The position numbers were made by a program, and so were the translations under genes. This document shows positions 5,893-6,538 of a stretch of 6,538 nucleotides of DNA, piece after piece. The notes under the pieces are model-generated. The model made no database searches and was not told the DNA's origin. It worked only from the letters and a program-made list of their open reading frames with translations. How positions within the stretch are numbered: the stretch's first letter is position 1; every line of letters starts with the position of its first letter. The DNA is taken from positions 1-6,538 of the forward strand of contig CAZQDJ010000034.1 in NCBI GenBank assembly GCA_964592275.1, written 5' to 3'. This DNA is from CANNBR01 sp964592275. GTDB taxonomy: Bacteria; Babelota; Babeliae; Babelales; CAIQNR01.

Positions 5893-6538
<646 letters not shown>

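Overview
The window looks like a chromosomal segment of an AT-rich bacterium, with poly-A/T tracts inside genes, ordinary Shine-Dalgarno (SD) sites and very tight gene spacing. An outer-membrane-type barrel protein (C-terminal Phe) and Sec signal peptides point to a cell with two membranes. The mix of a secreted low-complexity small protein, an unusually large membrane protease and a stripped-down channel would suit a host-associated lineage such as Candidatus Dependentiae (TM6). That placement is a guess from gene style; comparing the 23S segment at the right end with a database would settle it.

Layout, left to right. (1) Bases 1-377, + strand: 3' part of a gene for a small, probably exported protein with paired short linear motifs. 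(2) Bases 385-441: a long inverted repeat whose right arm runs into the SD of the next gene. (3) Bases 451-3816, + strand: an 1121-residue polytopic membrane protein made of two tandem copies of one module (membrane anchor, extracytoplasmic domain, CPBP/Rce1-type intramembrane protease). Only the first copy keeps the catalytic residues. (4) Bases 3828-4337, + strand: a minimal MscS-type channel a few bases downstream, almost certainly cotranscribed. (5) Bases 4333-4384: a bidirectional terminator between convergent genes. (6) Bases 4398-5444, - strand: a predicted secreted outer-membrane beta-barrel protein with a Lys-rich N-terminal linker, preceded by its own promoter region. (7) Bases 5659-6538, - strand: the end of an rRNA operon, read as 23S 3' part, short spacer, 5S, intrinsic terminator.

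All protein genes except perhaps the MscS-like one act at the cell envelope or beyond it, and that channel is itself in the membrane. The protease and channel form a two-gene unit. The barrel gene lies downstream of the rRNA operon in the same direction but is separated from it by a strong terminator. The items most worth following up are the two exact RSxSxP (14-3-3 mode-1 type) motifs in the small exported protein, the active-plus-degenerate tandem protease, and the hairpin that can cover the protease gene's SD.
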